DNA from: Balneolaceae bacterium
GTDB lineage: Bacteria; Bacteroidota; Rhodothermia; Balneolales; Balneolaceae
Length of the DNA: 64,000 bases
Direction of reading: 5' to 3'
NCBI GenBank assembly: GCA_018401935.1
Contig: JAGYJQ010000001.1
Coordinates: 186,001 to 250,000, forward strand
The position numbers and the translations under genes were made by a program. This document shows positions 36,768 to 44,953 of this stretch, one piece after another. Each line of letters begins with the position of its first letter. Within the stretch, counting starts at the first letter, position 1. The notes under the pieces were generated by a model. It saw only the letters and a program-made list of their open reading frames with translations, had not been told where the DNA came from and made no database searches.

Positions 36768-38573
36768 TTGCATTTTAAAGAACTTAATCTACACGAACTA
36801 TTACAGGCTGGACTAGATGATGTTGGATTCCAAGAGCCAACACCGATTCAAGAACAATGTATCCCACTTTTATTACAGGGACATGACGTATTAGGAGCCG
36901 CCCAAACAGGAACGGGTAAAACAGGAGCGTTTGTAATACCTGTGTTAGAACTCATGCTCAAAGAGAAAAAAGAGCATATTAGAACGCTAATTTTATCACC
37001 TACTCGCGAGCTTGCCCAGCAAATAGATGAACAAATATTTGCACTTGGATATCACACAGGTACGACATCGGCTACGATTATTGGTGGAGAAGATTTTGGC
37101 AAACAAGCGGAAGCCATTCGTGCGGGAGTAGATATATTAGTGGCAACACCTGGGCGTTTGATCGATCAAATGAAGGTGTTAGATATTGACTTTTCTGGCA
37201 TTGAATTTCTGATACTGGATGAGGCTGACCGGATGTTGGATATGGGGTTTTTACCGGATGTTCAACATATTATAGACAAACTGCCTAAAACGAGGCAAAA
37301 TCTATTATTTTCAGCTACGATGCCTAAAGACATTCATAAACTTGCTTCCAAGATTATGAAGGATCCAAAAAAAGTAGAGATTGAGGTATCCACCACTTCC
37401 AACTCTGTTGAGCAAAAAGCCTATTTATTGGATGGACGTGAAAAATTACGTTTTATTCAGCGCTACTTTGGACATCATGAATGGAATTCATGTATCATCT
37501 TTACGGCCACTAAAAAAGGAGCGGATCAATTAGTTAATGCACTCAAAAAAATTGATGTTGAAGCTGTCGGCATACATGGAGACAGAGATCAGAATGAGCG
37601 AAATAATGCCCTGCAAGCCTTTAAAAACGGAAAAGTATCAGTAATTGTAGCTACCGATGTACTTGCACGAGGTATCGATATTAGTGATGTGTCGATGATT
37701 ATAAATTACGATGTTCCAAGAGCGGTTGAGGATTATATCCATCGTATTGGAAGAACGGGTAGGTACGATAAAGAGGGTACAGCGGTTACGCTTGTAAATC
37801 GTCAAGATGAAAAGTATTTCCAAGCCATAGAAAAAAAGGTGGGAAAAGCACTACGTATTGTAGAAGTGAGCAAAGGTGACTTAGATACTATGTTCGGGGA
37901 ACATGATCAGGAAAAGTCATCAAAAAAAGTTTCTAAGGAACATTCTGAAAGTTCAACTTCATCACCGAAACATAGTAGTGTGACGGTAGTTACAGCAAAG
38001 TCAAAAAAACATTCATCTGAACAGGTTCAAGAAGCACCGGATGAACCTGTTGTTAGTGAGTCAATCGGAGATCATGAGCCCATTGAAGCAGATTTCACCA
38101 AAGCCAAGCACGTTCAGTTTAGCCGCGATGGGGAGGGCAAGATAATCATCTATTTGGTAGTAGATGGTGAGGTGGTCATACCGACAGCCAAAGATGAATC
38201 AAATGACCAGGATACGCCGGAAAAAGACAGTCAAAAAGCGGAAATTAAGGGGAATTCATCTTCGGGTAGTAAGAAAGTTACCAGCCAGAAAACATCGGAT
38301 AAAAAAACGGTTACTATTAAACTAAAAAACAATAAAAAGCCCAAGAAGGAAACGGACAGAGAGTCTACTAGAGCTTCGAAAAAAACCACCAATTCCTCGA
38401 AAAATGATTCTAAGAAATCTTCAACACGTTCTCCGTCGAAGTCCAAAAAGAAGCCATCAGTAAAGGTAAAGACCCTAGACCAAGCTTCAAAAAGAGCAAA
38501 GAAAGCACCGAAACCAGCAAAAGGTGTTTGGGGTATCATAAAAAGTATGTTACCAAGATTTAACAAGGAATAA
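36768..38573 (+). CDS. DEAD-box ATP-dependent RNA helicase with basic tail
   Basis: A full helicase core is present: Q motif FQEPTPIQEQCIP, Walker A AQTGTGKTG, PTRELAQQ, TPGRLID, DEAD (LDEADRMLDMGF), SAT (FSATMP), ARGIDI and HRIGRTGR. The tail from about residue 385 is long, low-complexity and Lys/Ser-rich, as in CsdA/RhlE-type proteins that bind rRNA during ribosome assembly or cold adaptation. The start is TTG at 36768, giving the family lead FKELNLHELL; no ATG fits. Confidence 0.93.
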   Translation: MHFKELNLHELLQAGLDDVGFQEPTPIQEQCIPLLLQGHDVLGAAQTGTGKTGAFVIPVLELMLKEKKEHIRTLILSPTRELAQQIDEQIFALGYHTGTTSATIIGGEDFGKQAEAIRAGVDILVATPGRLIDQMKVLDIDFSGIEFLILDEADRMLDMGFLPDVQHIIDKLPKTRQNLLFSATMPKDIHKLASKIMKDPKKVEIEVSTTSNSVEQKAYLLDGREKLRFIQRYFGHHEWNSCIIFTATKKGADQLVNALKKIDVEAVGIHGDRDQNERNNALQAFKNGKVSVIVATDVLARGIDISDVSMIINYDVPRAVEDYIHRIGRTGRYDKEGTAVTLVNRQDEKYFQAIEKKVGKALRIVEVSKGDLDTMFGEHDQEKSSKKVSKEHSESSTSSPKHSSVTVVTAKSKKHSSEQVQEAPDEPVVSESIGDHEPIEADFTKAKHVQFSRDGEGKIIIYLVVDGEVVIPTAKDESNDQDTPEKDSQKAEIKGNSSSGSKKVTSQKTSDKKTVTIKLKNNKKPKKETDRESTRASKKTTNSSKNDSKKSSTRSPSKSKKKPSVKVKTLDQASKRAKKAPKPAKGVWGIIKSMLPRFNKE

Positions 38574-38645
38574 TTAGTGTTTTTCTGATGGATGTGCGAT
38601 TTTTCATGGCATCCTATTTATAAACACACGATTCACCTTGGTACC

Positions 38646-39854
38646 ATGAAAAACTTTTATCTCCTAACTCTTGCATTCACTCTACTTATATTTGGCTGTA
38701 ATACGCCCTCAAGTAGTGAAAAAGATGTACTCATCACCGAGCAACTAGTCGTTGCTTCAGAAACCACGATCAAAGGTCAAAGGCTGTCACTAGTCGCTAA
38801 TCAACCGATCAAAAATGTGATATTTATGATTGGCGATGGAACTGGCATAGCACAATTATACAGCGGTCAATTGCAAGAAGTTGGTCCTGACGGATATTTA
38901 CATGCTCAGCGTCTTCCGATAACTGGAATAGTGAAAACACATGCTCAGGATGACTTAATCACGGATTCTGCTTCCGGAGCCACTGCCTTTTCTTGTGGGA
39001 TAAAAACCTATAATGGAGTTATCGCTCAAGACTCGGAGGGTAATGAATGTGTTACATTAATGGAATTAGCTCAACAAGCCGGCATGAGCACGGGATTAGT
39101 TGCGACCTCAGGAGTTACTCATGCAACACCTGCAAGTTTTGCCACACATATTGATTCTCGAAACAAGTACTCCGAAATCGCAGAACAATTGGTGGAATCT
39201 AAAGTGGATATAATTTTAGGAGGTGGGCTAGAATATTTCATTCCCTCAGACTCTGCTGGAAGTAATCGTGATGATCAATTGAATTTGTTGCCAAGCCTTA
39301 CAGAACAAGGATATTCGGTTGTCTTAGACAGACAGGCTATGATGGAAGAAGATTCAGATCAAATAGTCGGTCTTTTTTCTCCTAGCGGCATGCCAAGTGA
39401 GAATAGAATTCCTAGCCTAGCTGAAATGACCGGTAAAGCCGTTGAAAGTCTGTCTTCGAATGACAATGGGTTCTTTTTAATGGTTGAAGGTTCACAAATT
39501 GACTGGGGAGGTCATGCAAACGAAACACCCTATGTGGTCAGAGAAGTAAAAGACTTTGATGATGCTATAGGGGTGGTATTAACCTTTGCAGAACAAAATC
39601 CTGGTACACTTGTTATCGTTACCGCAGATCATGAGACCGGTGGTATGACAATTAATGGAGTCAACCAAGAAAATAACGTGGTAGATATTGCTTGGACATC
39701 TACAGGGCATACGGGAACACCCATTCCATTAATGGCTTATGGACCTTATGCTGTAGAATTCAGTGGTTGGTGGGATAACACAGACATTGGTAAAAAAGTA
39801 GCTGATTTATTAGGATTTGAGAACTTTCCACTCATTCTTAGTCAAGAAGACTAA
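38646..39854 (+). CDS. phoA: Alkaline phosphatase, lipoprotein
   Basis: A PhoA-superfamily phosphomonoesterase. From the ATG at 38646 the protein opens with signal peptide FYLLTLAFTLLIFGC, a lipobox cysteine (C18). Catalytic motifs are FMIGDGTGIAQ (metal Asp), TDSASGATAFSCG (nucleophile Ser), VEGSQIDWGGHAN, VTADHETGG and TGHTGTPIPLMAYG (zinc ligands). The reading frame extends to 38592, but that start would put 18 hydrophilic residues ahead of the signal peptide. It follows the DEAD-box helicase gene on the same strand, at a distance that allows its own promoter. Confidence 0.9.
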   Translation: MKNFYLLTLAFTLLIFGCNTPSSSEKDVLITEQLVVASETTIKGQRLSLVANQPIKNVIFMIGDGTGIAQLYSGQLQEVGPDGYLHAQRLPITGIVKTHAQDDLITDSASGATAFSCGIKTYNGVIAQDSEGNECVTLMELAQQAGMSTGLVATSGVTHATPASFATHIDSRNKYSEIAEQLVESKVDIILGGGLEYFIPSDSAGSNRDDQLNLLPSLTEQGYSVVLDRQAMMEEDSDQIVGLFSPSGMPSENRIPSLAEMTGKAVESLSSNDNGFFLMVEGSQIDWGGHANETPYVVREVKDFDDAIGVVLTFAEQNPGTLVIVTADHETGGMTINGVNQENNVVDIAWTSTGHTGTPIPLMAYGPYAVEFSGWWDNTDIGKKVADLLGFENFPLILSQED

Positions 39855-39878
39855 GCCTATCTGTTTAGCTAGATTTCA

Positions 39879-39913
39879 CAGGACTGCTTACGTGGTTTAC
39901 TTAAGCAGTTCTG
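39879..39913. terminator. Stem-loop at a convergent gene end
   Basis: The stem CAGGACTGCTTA (39879-39890) pairs with TAAGCAGTTCTG (39902-39913) with one G-U pair around an 11-base loop. It lies just after the alkaline phosphatase stop and overlaps the end of the convergent membrane-protein gene. There is no T tract, so it is a candidate terminator by position. Confidence 0.45.
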
Positions 39914-40362
39914 CTAGCTTTTGATAGCGTATAGCTTAGCACGCATCCTAAAAGGCCGATTAGAATATGAACAAGAAATGGTAGTAGATCCGAATTCCAG
40001 GCCTGCTGTAAAAATAAGTCGTTACTCATTGGACTATCCTCTGCCCGGAGCAATCTAAGCCAGTTAAATACGCTATGAAATGATATAATACTGGCAAAAC
40101 TGATAACGACCTTCCTATTTCTTTGGGTAAGAGTCATTAGCACCATGCTAACCAGAAAAGTTATGGCCAAATGTACCAGCCACAGAACACCTATCCAAAG
40201 CGGTTCGCTAAGACCTGTAAAACCATTCCAAATTACATCTTCATTAGCGTAAATATGGAGTATTAGACGGGTAAATCCGTCAAATGCTCGTATAAAAAAA
40301 AGTCCTAATAAGGGAAAAACAATTAGGACTTTACTATGATATTTGAATTGGAAGTTGGCCAA
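39901..40362 (-). CDS. Membrane protein of unknown function
   Basis: A 153-residue protein with about four hydrophobic spans: VLIVFPLLGLFFIRAF, WIGVLWLVHLAITFLVSMVLM, VVISFASIISFHSVFNWL, and LPFLVHILIGLLGCVLSYTL. The loops are short and the termini mildly basic. I recognise no family or catalytic residue. It stands alone between a convergent phosphatase and a divergent metallopeptidase gene. Confidence 0.65.
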   Translation of the reverse strand: MANFQFKYHSKVLIVFPLLGLFFIRAFDGFTRLILHIYANEDVIWNGFTGLSEPLWIGVLWLVHLAITFLVSMVLMTLTQRNRKVVISFASIISFHSVFNWLRLLRAEDSPMSNDLFLQQAWNSDLLPFLVHILIGLLGCVLSYTLSKASRTA

Positions 40363-40384
40363 GTTTTAGGCTATTATTGTGAGC

Positions 40385-40426
40385 TTTAAATGTTACTTAT
40401 TGGTTTTACCAATAGGTTTTAAATGT
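40385..40426. repeat. Hairpin flanked by 9-bp direct repeats
   Basis: ACTTATTGGT (40395-40404) pairs with ACCAATAGGT (40408-40417, one G-U pair) around TTT, followed by a short T run. The hairpin is bracketed by the direct repeat TTTAAATGT at 40385-40393 and 40418-40426. It lies in a divergent gap, and could be a terminator-like leader structure or a relic of a tiny inserted element. Confidence 0.5.
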
Positions 40427-40448
40427 ACAAACTTTGAGTGATTAACCT

Positions 40449-40940
40449 ATGCCAACCAACGACTTTTTATCCCCTGAAGAAACCATCAATTCCGACAAAC
40501 AACTCATGGAGTCCCCAGAAGTGGAGGCCATTGCCAAGAAGGTTGTAGAGCAGCACAAAATGGAATTTGGACCAGCCGAAATTGGTTATTTCTTAGTGTA
40601 CCCAAATATTTCTAGACAAAAAGCAGCCAAGTGTATGAAAGCCAGTCGCGAGGTAAAGTACTACTCTGGGAACGACTACCTTATTGAGATATCAGGAGAG
40701 TTATGGGATATGCTGGATAATCAAACCAAGGAAATGTTGTTGTATCACGAACTTCTTCATGTAGACCCCAGCTTTAAATCTAAAACACAGGAATGGAAGA
40801 TGAACATTCGTAAGCCTGATTTTTCAGATTTTTATACCATCAATGACCAATATGGTAATGAGTGGTATAAGACGATTCAAGCAACAGTATCCTCACTTTA
40901 CGACCTAGATCCAAAACAAGAGAGCAAAGTTTCCCTCTAG
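40449..40940 (+). CDS. Putative zinc metallopeptidase (phage metallopeptidase family)
   Basis: The 163 residues carry YHELLHVDPSF, an HExxH zinc motif with E as base, preceded by a strand region IGYFLVYPNISRQKAAKCMKA and YLIEISGELWDML. This is the layout of the putative phage metallopeptidase domain (PF18894), usually found in phages, plasmids and defence neighbourhoods. Here it stands alone among housekeeping genes with no phage genes nearby. No signal peptide is present, so a cytosolic role is likely. The substrate is unknown. Confidence 0.75.
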   Translation: MPTNDFLSPEETINSDKQLMESPEVEAIAKKVVEQHKMEFGPAEIGYFLVYPNISRQKAAKCMKASREVKYYSGNDYLIEISGELWDMLDNQTKEMLLYHELLHVDPSFKSKTQEWKMNIRKPDFSDFYTINDQYGNEWYKTIQATVSSLYDLDPKQESKVSL

Positions 40941-40970
40941 TCAGCTCTACTCACAAAAGCAACTAACTCA

Positions 40971-41402
40971 TTACTTGTGAATTTCGACGACTTCAATATC
41001 AAAAATGAGGTCTTTACCAGCAAGTGGATGGTTGGCGTCAATAGTGACAGTTTCACCTTCGATATGAGTAATTTGAACAGGAATAGTCTGCCCATCTGGT
41101 TGATTTAGTTGCAGCTGCATACCCACTTGAGCGTCGAGTTCGGGGGGTAATTGATTCATTGGGACTTCAATGACCATTTCTGAATTATGTTCACCATACG
41201 CTTCTTTGCTTGGAATATTTGTGGTCGCTTTTTCACCAACAGAAAGTCCCATTATAGCATGTTCGAACCCGGGAATTAATTGGCCTTTACCAAGGGTGAA
41301 TTTTAAAGGGTCGCGCTCAATTGAGCTATCAAAAACTTCTCCAGATGCTAAAGTTCCTGTATAATGAACTGATACGGTGTCACCGTCTTTAATTGTAGAC
41401 AA
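40971..41402 (-). CDS. slyD: FKBP-type peptidyl-prolyl isomerase, SlyD-like
   Basis: A cytosolic 143-residue isomerase-chaperone. The split FKBP domain reads VSVHYTGTLASGEVFDSS, FTLGKGQLIPGFEHAIMGL and TTNIPSKEAYGEHNSE, with the insert-in-flap domain (MQLQLNQPDGQTIPVQITHIEGETVTIDANHPLAGKDLIFD) typical of SlyD. The histidine-rich nickel-binding tail of E. coli SlyD is absent. It ends 30 bases from the convergent metallopeptidase gene. Confidence 0.92.
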   Translation of the reverse strand: MSTIKDGDTVSVHYTGTLASGEVFDSSIERDPLKFTLGKGQLIPGFEHAIMGLSVGEKATTNIPSKEAYGEHNSEMVIEVPMNQLPPELDAQVGMQLQLNQPDGQTIPVQITHIEGETVTIDANHPLAGKDLIFDIEVVEIHK

Positions 41403-41547
41403 AATATATACGTTAGATGAAAATTTAAGCTATGTACAAGGTAAAAATTATAAATGGACATATGAAATTTAACCCTCATGTTGCTTACATCAACCAGAAA
41501 AGGATGCTAATTAGTCCTTAAAATTGGGTAAAATCCGGTTGTTACCC

Positions 41548-42237
41548 TCAGTTATCCAAATCCTTCCTAGCTTCTTTTTTCATCGCTAAAATGCGTTCCA
41601 CTTTCATTCTTTCACCAGGATTAACTCGTATAGTCACACTTTTGGACGGAATAGAAGTATCCGCTTGGTTCTCAAATACCAGCTGAACTTCATCTTCACT
41701 TAACCAGCTATAATCTAGAAATGTGTTCCAATCGATAGCATGGTCTATCATTAGGATGCGTTGAGTCCGTAAATGTGGGGTTATATACAAGGTGAAACTG
41801 AGTAGTCCGAATAAGACTAGAGAAGCACCTGAAAATAACCGGATAGGGGTTATGATGAAATCAAAGGCCCAACCAATTCGTAGAAATCCAGATATAATTA
41901 ATGTTGAGCCCACAAGTAAGGGTGTTAGGTGTACAACCGGATTTCTGTAGGCATAAAGAGGGTAGCCTGCTATTTTCTTATATCCTAGTTGGCTATGCAG
42001 TTTTCCCATGCCAGCACCACTTAAAAAAGCATAAAATAAGCTTATAAGAGTTCCAGCTAAGGACTCGCTTAAAAAACCATTGATAAAAAGAAGCATGGCT
42101 ACCACATACAATGTTATGATAAGACTTGCTAGCTGGAGTGCTTTTCGTATAGTGGTGGTATAAAGTTGGATATAGCGTTTTCCAACCAAGTATCCGAGTA
42201 GTAAAAAAGGAATAGAAAGTAGATAAACAAGAGTCAT
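41548..42237 (-). CDS. Membrane protein of unknown function with soluble C-terminal domain
   Basis: A 229-residue protein with about five hydrophobic spans in the first 155 residues (LVYLLSIPFLLLGYLVG, LQLASLIITLYVVAMLLFI, AGTLISLFYAFLSGAGMG, LTPLLVGSTLIISGFL, LFSGASLVLFGLLSFTLYI). A charged soluble tail of about 75 residues follows (IDWNTFLDYSWLSEDEVQLV, GERMKVERILAMKKEARKD). No family recognised. It is divergent from the DUF971 gene by 40 bases. Confidence 0.65.
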   Translation of the reverse strand: MTLVYLLSIPFLLLGYLVGKRYIQLYTTTIRKALQLASLIITLYVVAMLLFINGFLSESLAGTLISLFYAFLSGAGMGKLHSQLGYKKIAGYPLYAYRNPVVHLTPLLVGSTLIISGFLRIGWAFDFIITPIRLFSGASLVLFGLLSFTLYITPHLRTQRILMIDHAIDWNTFLDYSWLSEDEVQLVFENQADTSIPSKSVTIRVNPGERMKVERILAMKKEARKDLDN

Positions 42238-42277
42238 TAATTCTATATATTTATGCTGGAAAAATTAGATACTTATC

Positions 42278-42604
42278 ATGTTCTTACCCGATAAAATAGT
42301 CATAAATAACGAGGAAGAGTACTTTCAAATCAAGTGGAGTGATGGCAAAACTTATCAATATCCACTATTTGGATTGCGCCGAAACTGTCCATGCGTAATG
42401 TGTAGAGGCGGACATGATAAAATGCAGATATTTGAACCATCCGCGTTTAATGAACGAGCTGCTGTACCTGTAACGATTCGAAGAGCAGATCAGATTGGTA
42501 ATCATGCCATTCAGATACACTGGTCAGATGGGCATAATTCAGGAATGTATCGTTGGTCCACTCTACGAGATCTTTACGAACAATGGAAGAATGAAGCCGA
42601 ATAA
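42278..42604 (+). CDS. DUF971 domain protein (GBBH-like N-terminal domain)
   Basis: The 108 residues match DUF971: FQIKWSDGKTYQYPLFGLRRNCPCVMC, then a second strand cluster IQIHWSDGHNSGMYRWSTLRDL. The CPCVMC cysteines could bind zinc or an iron-sulfur cluster; the domain is found next to or fused with Mrp/ApbC proteins and as the N-terminal domain of gamma-butyrobetaine hydroxylase. It overlaps the MFS gene by 14 bases. Function here is inferred at most as metal or Fe-S related. Confidence 0.88.
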   Translation: MFLPDKIVINNEEEYFQIKWSDGKTYQYPLFGLRRNCPCVMCRGGHDKMQIFEPSAFNERAAVPVTIRRADQIGNHAIQIHWSDGHNSGMYRWSTLRDLYEQWKNEAE

Positions 42605-43832
42605 AAAAAGGAAAGCGGCTTTAGTTTTTATTTTCATAACCGTTTTAATTGATGTCATAGGACTGGGAATCATTATACCTGTAGTCCCTAGCTTAATTAT
42701 TGAACTTACGGGTCAGCCTATCAGTAACGCAGCTGAGTATGGAGGCTTGCTGATGTTCATATATGCAGGTACTCAGTTTCTTTTTGCACCAGTAATTGGG
42801 GCACTAAGTGATCGTTTTGGGCGCCGACCGTTGCTTCTTAGTTCTTTATGTGCCTATGGTTTGAATTACCTTTTGTTAGCTTGGGCACCAACTATATGGT
42901 GGTTATTTTTTGCTCGTTTTCTATCCGGTATAACCGGAGCTACTACGACCACTGCTAGTGCTTACGTTGCAGATATAAGTGACCCAGATGAAAAGGCACA
43001 AAACTTCGGTTTACTTGGAGCTGCTTTTGGTTTAGGGTTTATTATTGGCCCAGTGATTGGTGGAATATTAGGGGAGTATGGTTCTCGATTACCGTTTATA
43101 GCGGCAGCTATTTTGAGCTTGGTCAATTTTACCTACGGATATTTTATTCTCCCCGAGTCATTAGCTAAGAAGGAGCGGCGTTCCTTTGAATGGAAAAGGG
43201 CCAATCCCTTTGGAGCACTAAAAAAAATAAGGGACTTCTCAGCCGCAACAGGATTATTTCTAGTATTTTTTCTAATCTACTTATCTCACCATGCCACACA
43301 AAGTACCTGGACCTATTACACCATGTTTAAATTCAGTTGGGATGAAGCGATGGTAGGTATTTCACTAGGGGTAGTGGGAATCTGTGTAGCCGTCGTACAG
43401 GGCGGGTTAACTCGGTGGTGGATTCCTAGAATTGGACCTAATAAAGCCGTTTATTTAGGGATTGGAGCTTATGTAATTGGTTTTTTAGGGTTTGCTTGGG
43501 CTCCTAACGGTTCAATTATGCTTGCAATGATTATGCCTTATGCTCTGGGAGGATTTGCGGGACCTTCCTTGCAAGGCATACTTTCGAATCAGGTGCCTGC
43601 AAACATGCAGGGTGAACTACAAGGCGTGCTAACGAGCTTAATTAGTTTTTCAGCCATCATAGGTCCGCCAGTGATGACTCAGTCATTTAGTTATTTTAGT
43701 ACCAACGAAATAGTGTATCTTCCTGGAGCCCCTTTCATTTTAGGTGCTTTATTATCCATTTTTGCCCTTATTATTGGTGTTAAAACCTTAGTGAAAGTTG
43801 GTCAAAAAAGCGTTGAAATTAGTAGGAGTTAA
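42591..43832 (+). CDS. MFS transporter, TCR/Tet-type efflux
   Basis: From the ATG at 42591 the protein has about 12 membrane spans. It has the MFS motif A variant GALSDRFGRRPLLL after TM2 and motif C-like GFIIGPVIGGILGEYG. DVIGLGIIIPVVP in TM1 and GLLGAAFGLGF are typical of TetA/TCR-family proton antiporters. The reading frame extends upstream to 42495, but those residues lie within the DUF971 gene and are not family-like. The exported drug or metabolite cannot be told from sequence. Confidence 0.9.
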   Translation: MKPNKKRKAALVFIFITVLIDVIGLGIIIPVVPSLIIELTGQPISNAAEYGGLLMFIYAGTQFLFAPVIGALSDRFGRRPLLLSSLCAYGLNYLLLAWAPTIWWLFFARFLSGITGATTTTASAYVADISDPDEKAQNFGLLGAAFGLGFIIGPVIGGILGEYGSRLPFIAAAILSLVNFTYGYFILPESLAKKERRSFEWKRANPFGALKKIRDFSAATGLFLVFFLIYLSHHATQSTWTYYTMFKFSWDEAMVGISLGVVGICVAVVQGGLTRWWIPRIGPNKAVYLGIGAYVIGFLGFAWAPNGSIMLAMIMPYALGGFAGPSLQGILSNQVPANMQGELQGVLTSLISFSAIIGPPVMTQSFSYFSTNEIVYLPGAPFILGALLSIFALIIGVKTLVKVGQKSVEISRS

Positions 43833-43931
43833 GCAACTTAATTCCGCAAAATAGCGTTATATACAGTTCAAACTATAAAGGTAGAATAACAAGTTTAAAG
43901 GCCGTATTTTACCAACAAATAAACATGTGAA

Positions 43932-43953
43932 AAAGCAGCCATTTAGCTGCTTT
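43932..43953 (+). terminator. Hairpin between the MFS gene and greA
   Basis: AAAGCAGC (43932-43939) pairs perfectly with GCTGCTTT (43946-43953) around a 6-base loop, and the sequence after it is T-rich but broken (TTTACTATTT). It lies 23 bases before greA. It would end MFS transcription, or act as a leader structure for greA, whose product rescues stalled polymerase. Confidence 0.5.
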
Positions 43954-43975
43954 ACTATTTAAACAAGGTACGTAT

Positions 43976-44452
43976 ATGAGTAAGATTCAGTATTTAAGCC
44001 AAGAAGGATATGACAAGTTAGACCAAGAACTTCGTGATCTGAAAACTAGAGGACGACGTGAAATAGCAGATGATATAGCAGAAGCTAGGGCAAAAGGAGA
44101 TCTTAGTGAAAATGCTGAATACGATGCTGCGAAAGAAGCTCAAGGGCATATGGAAACGCGAATTACGCAACTAGAAGATATTTTAGCAAATGCCCGTGTG
44201 TTGGATGCCAAAGATTTAGACCTGACCAAAGTTCGTGTACTAACCAAGGTTACCATACTCAACAAGAAAATGAATAAGGAAATGAAATACACCTTGGTAT
44301 CCCCAAACGAAGCAGATTTTGCGAAAGGTAAAATCTCGGTGGATTCACCTATCGGGGCTGCTTTGTTAGGAAAAGAAATAGGGGACATTGTTTCCGTTAC
44401 TGTACCAGCTGGAACACTTGAATTAGAAATATTGAAAATCGAAATAGACTAA
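43976..44452 (+). CDS. greA: Transcription elongation factor GreA
   Basis: GreA enters the RNA polymerase secondary channel and stimulates cleavage of backtracked RNA. The N-terminal coiled coil contains YLSQEGYDKLDQELRDLK and the tip residues GDLSENAEYDAAKEAQ (the acidic DLSENAEYDAAKE is diagnostic). The C-terminal FKBP-like domain ends DSPIGAALLGKEIGDIVSVTVP. The 158 residues match the family. It is followed by a Nudix gene. Confidence 0.97.
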   Translation: MSKIQYLSQEGYDKLDQELRDLKTRGRREIADDIAEARAKGDLSENAEYDAAKEAQGHMETRITQLEDILANARVLDAKDLDLTKVRVLTKVTILNKKMNKEMKYTLVSPNEADFAKGKISVDSPIGAALLGKEIGDIVSVTVPAGTLELEILKIEID

Positions 44453-44500
44453 ATCTACTGGTTGATGCACCCCAGCCAGCATCGCTAAAACGGCCATTCA

Positions 44501-44950
44501 ATGAAAAAACTTATAGACGCGTATATTTATCGCGAGAGTTCAAAAAACATCGAATTTTTGATACTTCAGAGAGCTAAGAATAAAATATATGCCGGGCAAT
44601 GGCGTATGGTGGGTGGTAAGGTAAAAGAAAATGAAGACTACGCTCATGCGGCTTTGCGTGAAATTCAGGAGGAAATTCATTTAACCCCTTCTTTCTTTTG
44701 GGTAGTGCCCTCTGTGAATACATTTTTTGAGGCCAAAACCAATCAAATTCTACACATTCCAGCTTTTGCTGCAAAAGCACCGGATACTTTTAGCCCCATA
44801 CTAGACGATGAACATACCCAGTATAAATGGATTAGTGAATCTGAAATTTCAACCCATATTTTTTGGCCAGAACAACAAAGACTTATGAAATTGATAGCAA
44901 CACTTGTTCAAAATGAGCAAATAGTGCCAGAGTGGACTTTAAAGCCGTAA
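44501..44950 (+). CDS. Nudix hydrolase
   Basis: The Nudix box is GGKVKENEDYAHAALREIQEEI (GX5EX7REXXEE, about residues 38-59), with the final glycine replaced by histidine. The upstream strand WRMVGGK and the C-terminal QYKWISESEI are usual. Nudix enzymes hydrolyse nucleoside diphosphates linked to other moieties; dATP/dihydroneopterin-type pyrophosphatases are similar in size (149 residues). The stop precedes the ackA ATG by 3 bases. Confidence 0.88.
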   Translation: MKKLIDAYIYRESSKNIEFLILQRAKNKIYAGQWRMVGGKVKENEDYAHAALREIQEEIHLTPSFFWVVPSVNTFFEAKTNQILHIPAFAAKAPDTFSPILDDEHTQYKWISESEISTHIFWPEQQRLMKLIATLVQNEQIVPEWTLKP

Positions 44951-44953
44951 AAC

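Noticed and set aside
38231-38566. 111-residue minus-strand reading frame opposite the DEAD-box helicase tail
   Set aside because: It is the reverse of a Lys/Ser-rich low-complexity region, giving a Phe/Leu-rich sequence with no family features; the plus-strand gene explains it.
42495-42590. N-terminal extension of the MFS transporter inside the DUF971 gene
   Set aside because: These residues are hydrophilic, out of keeping with the family, and lie wholly within another gene's coding sequence.
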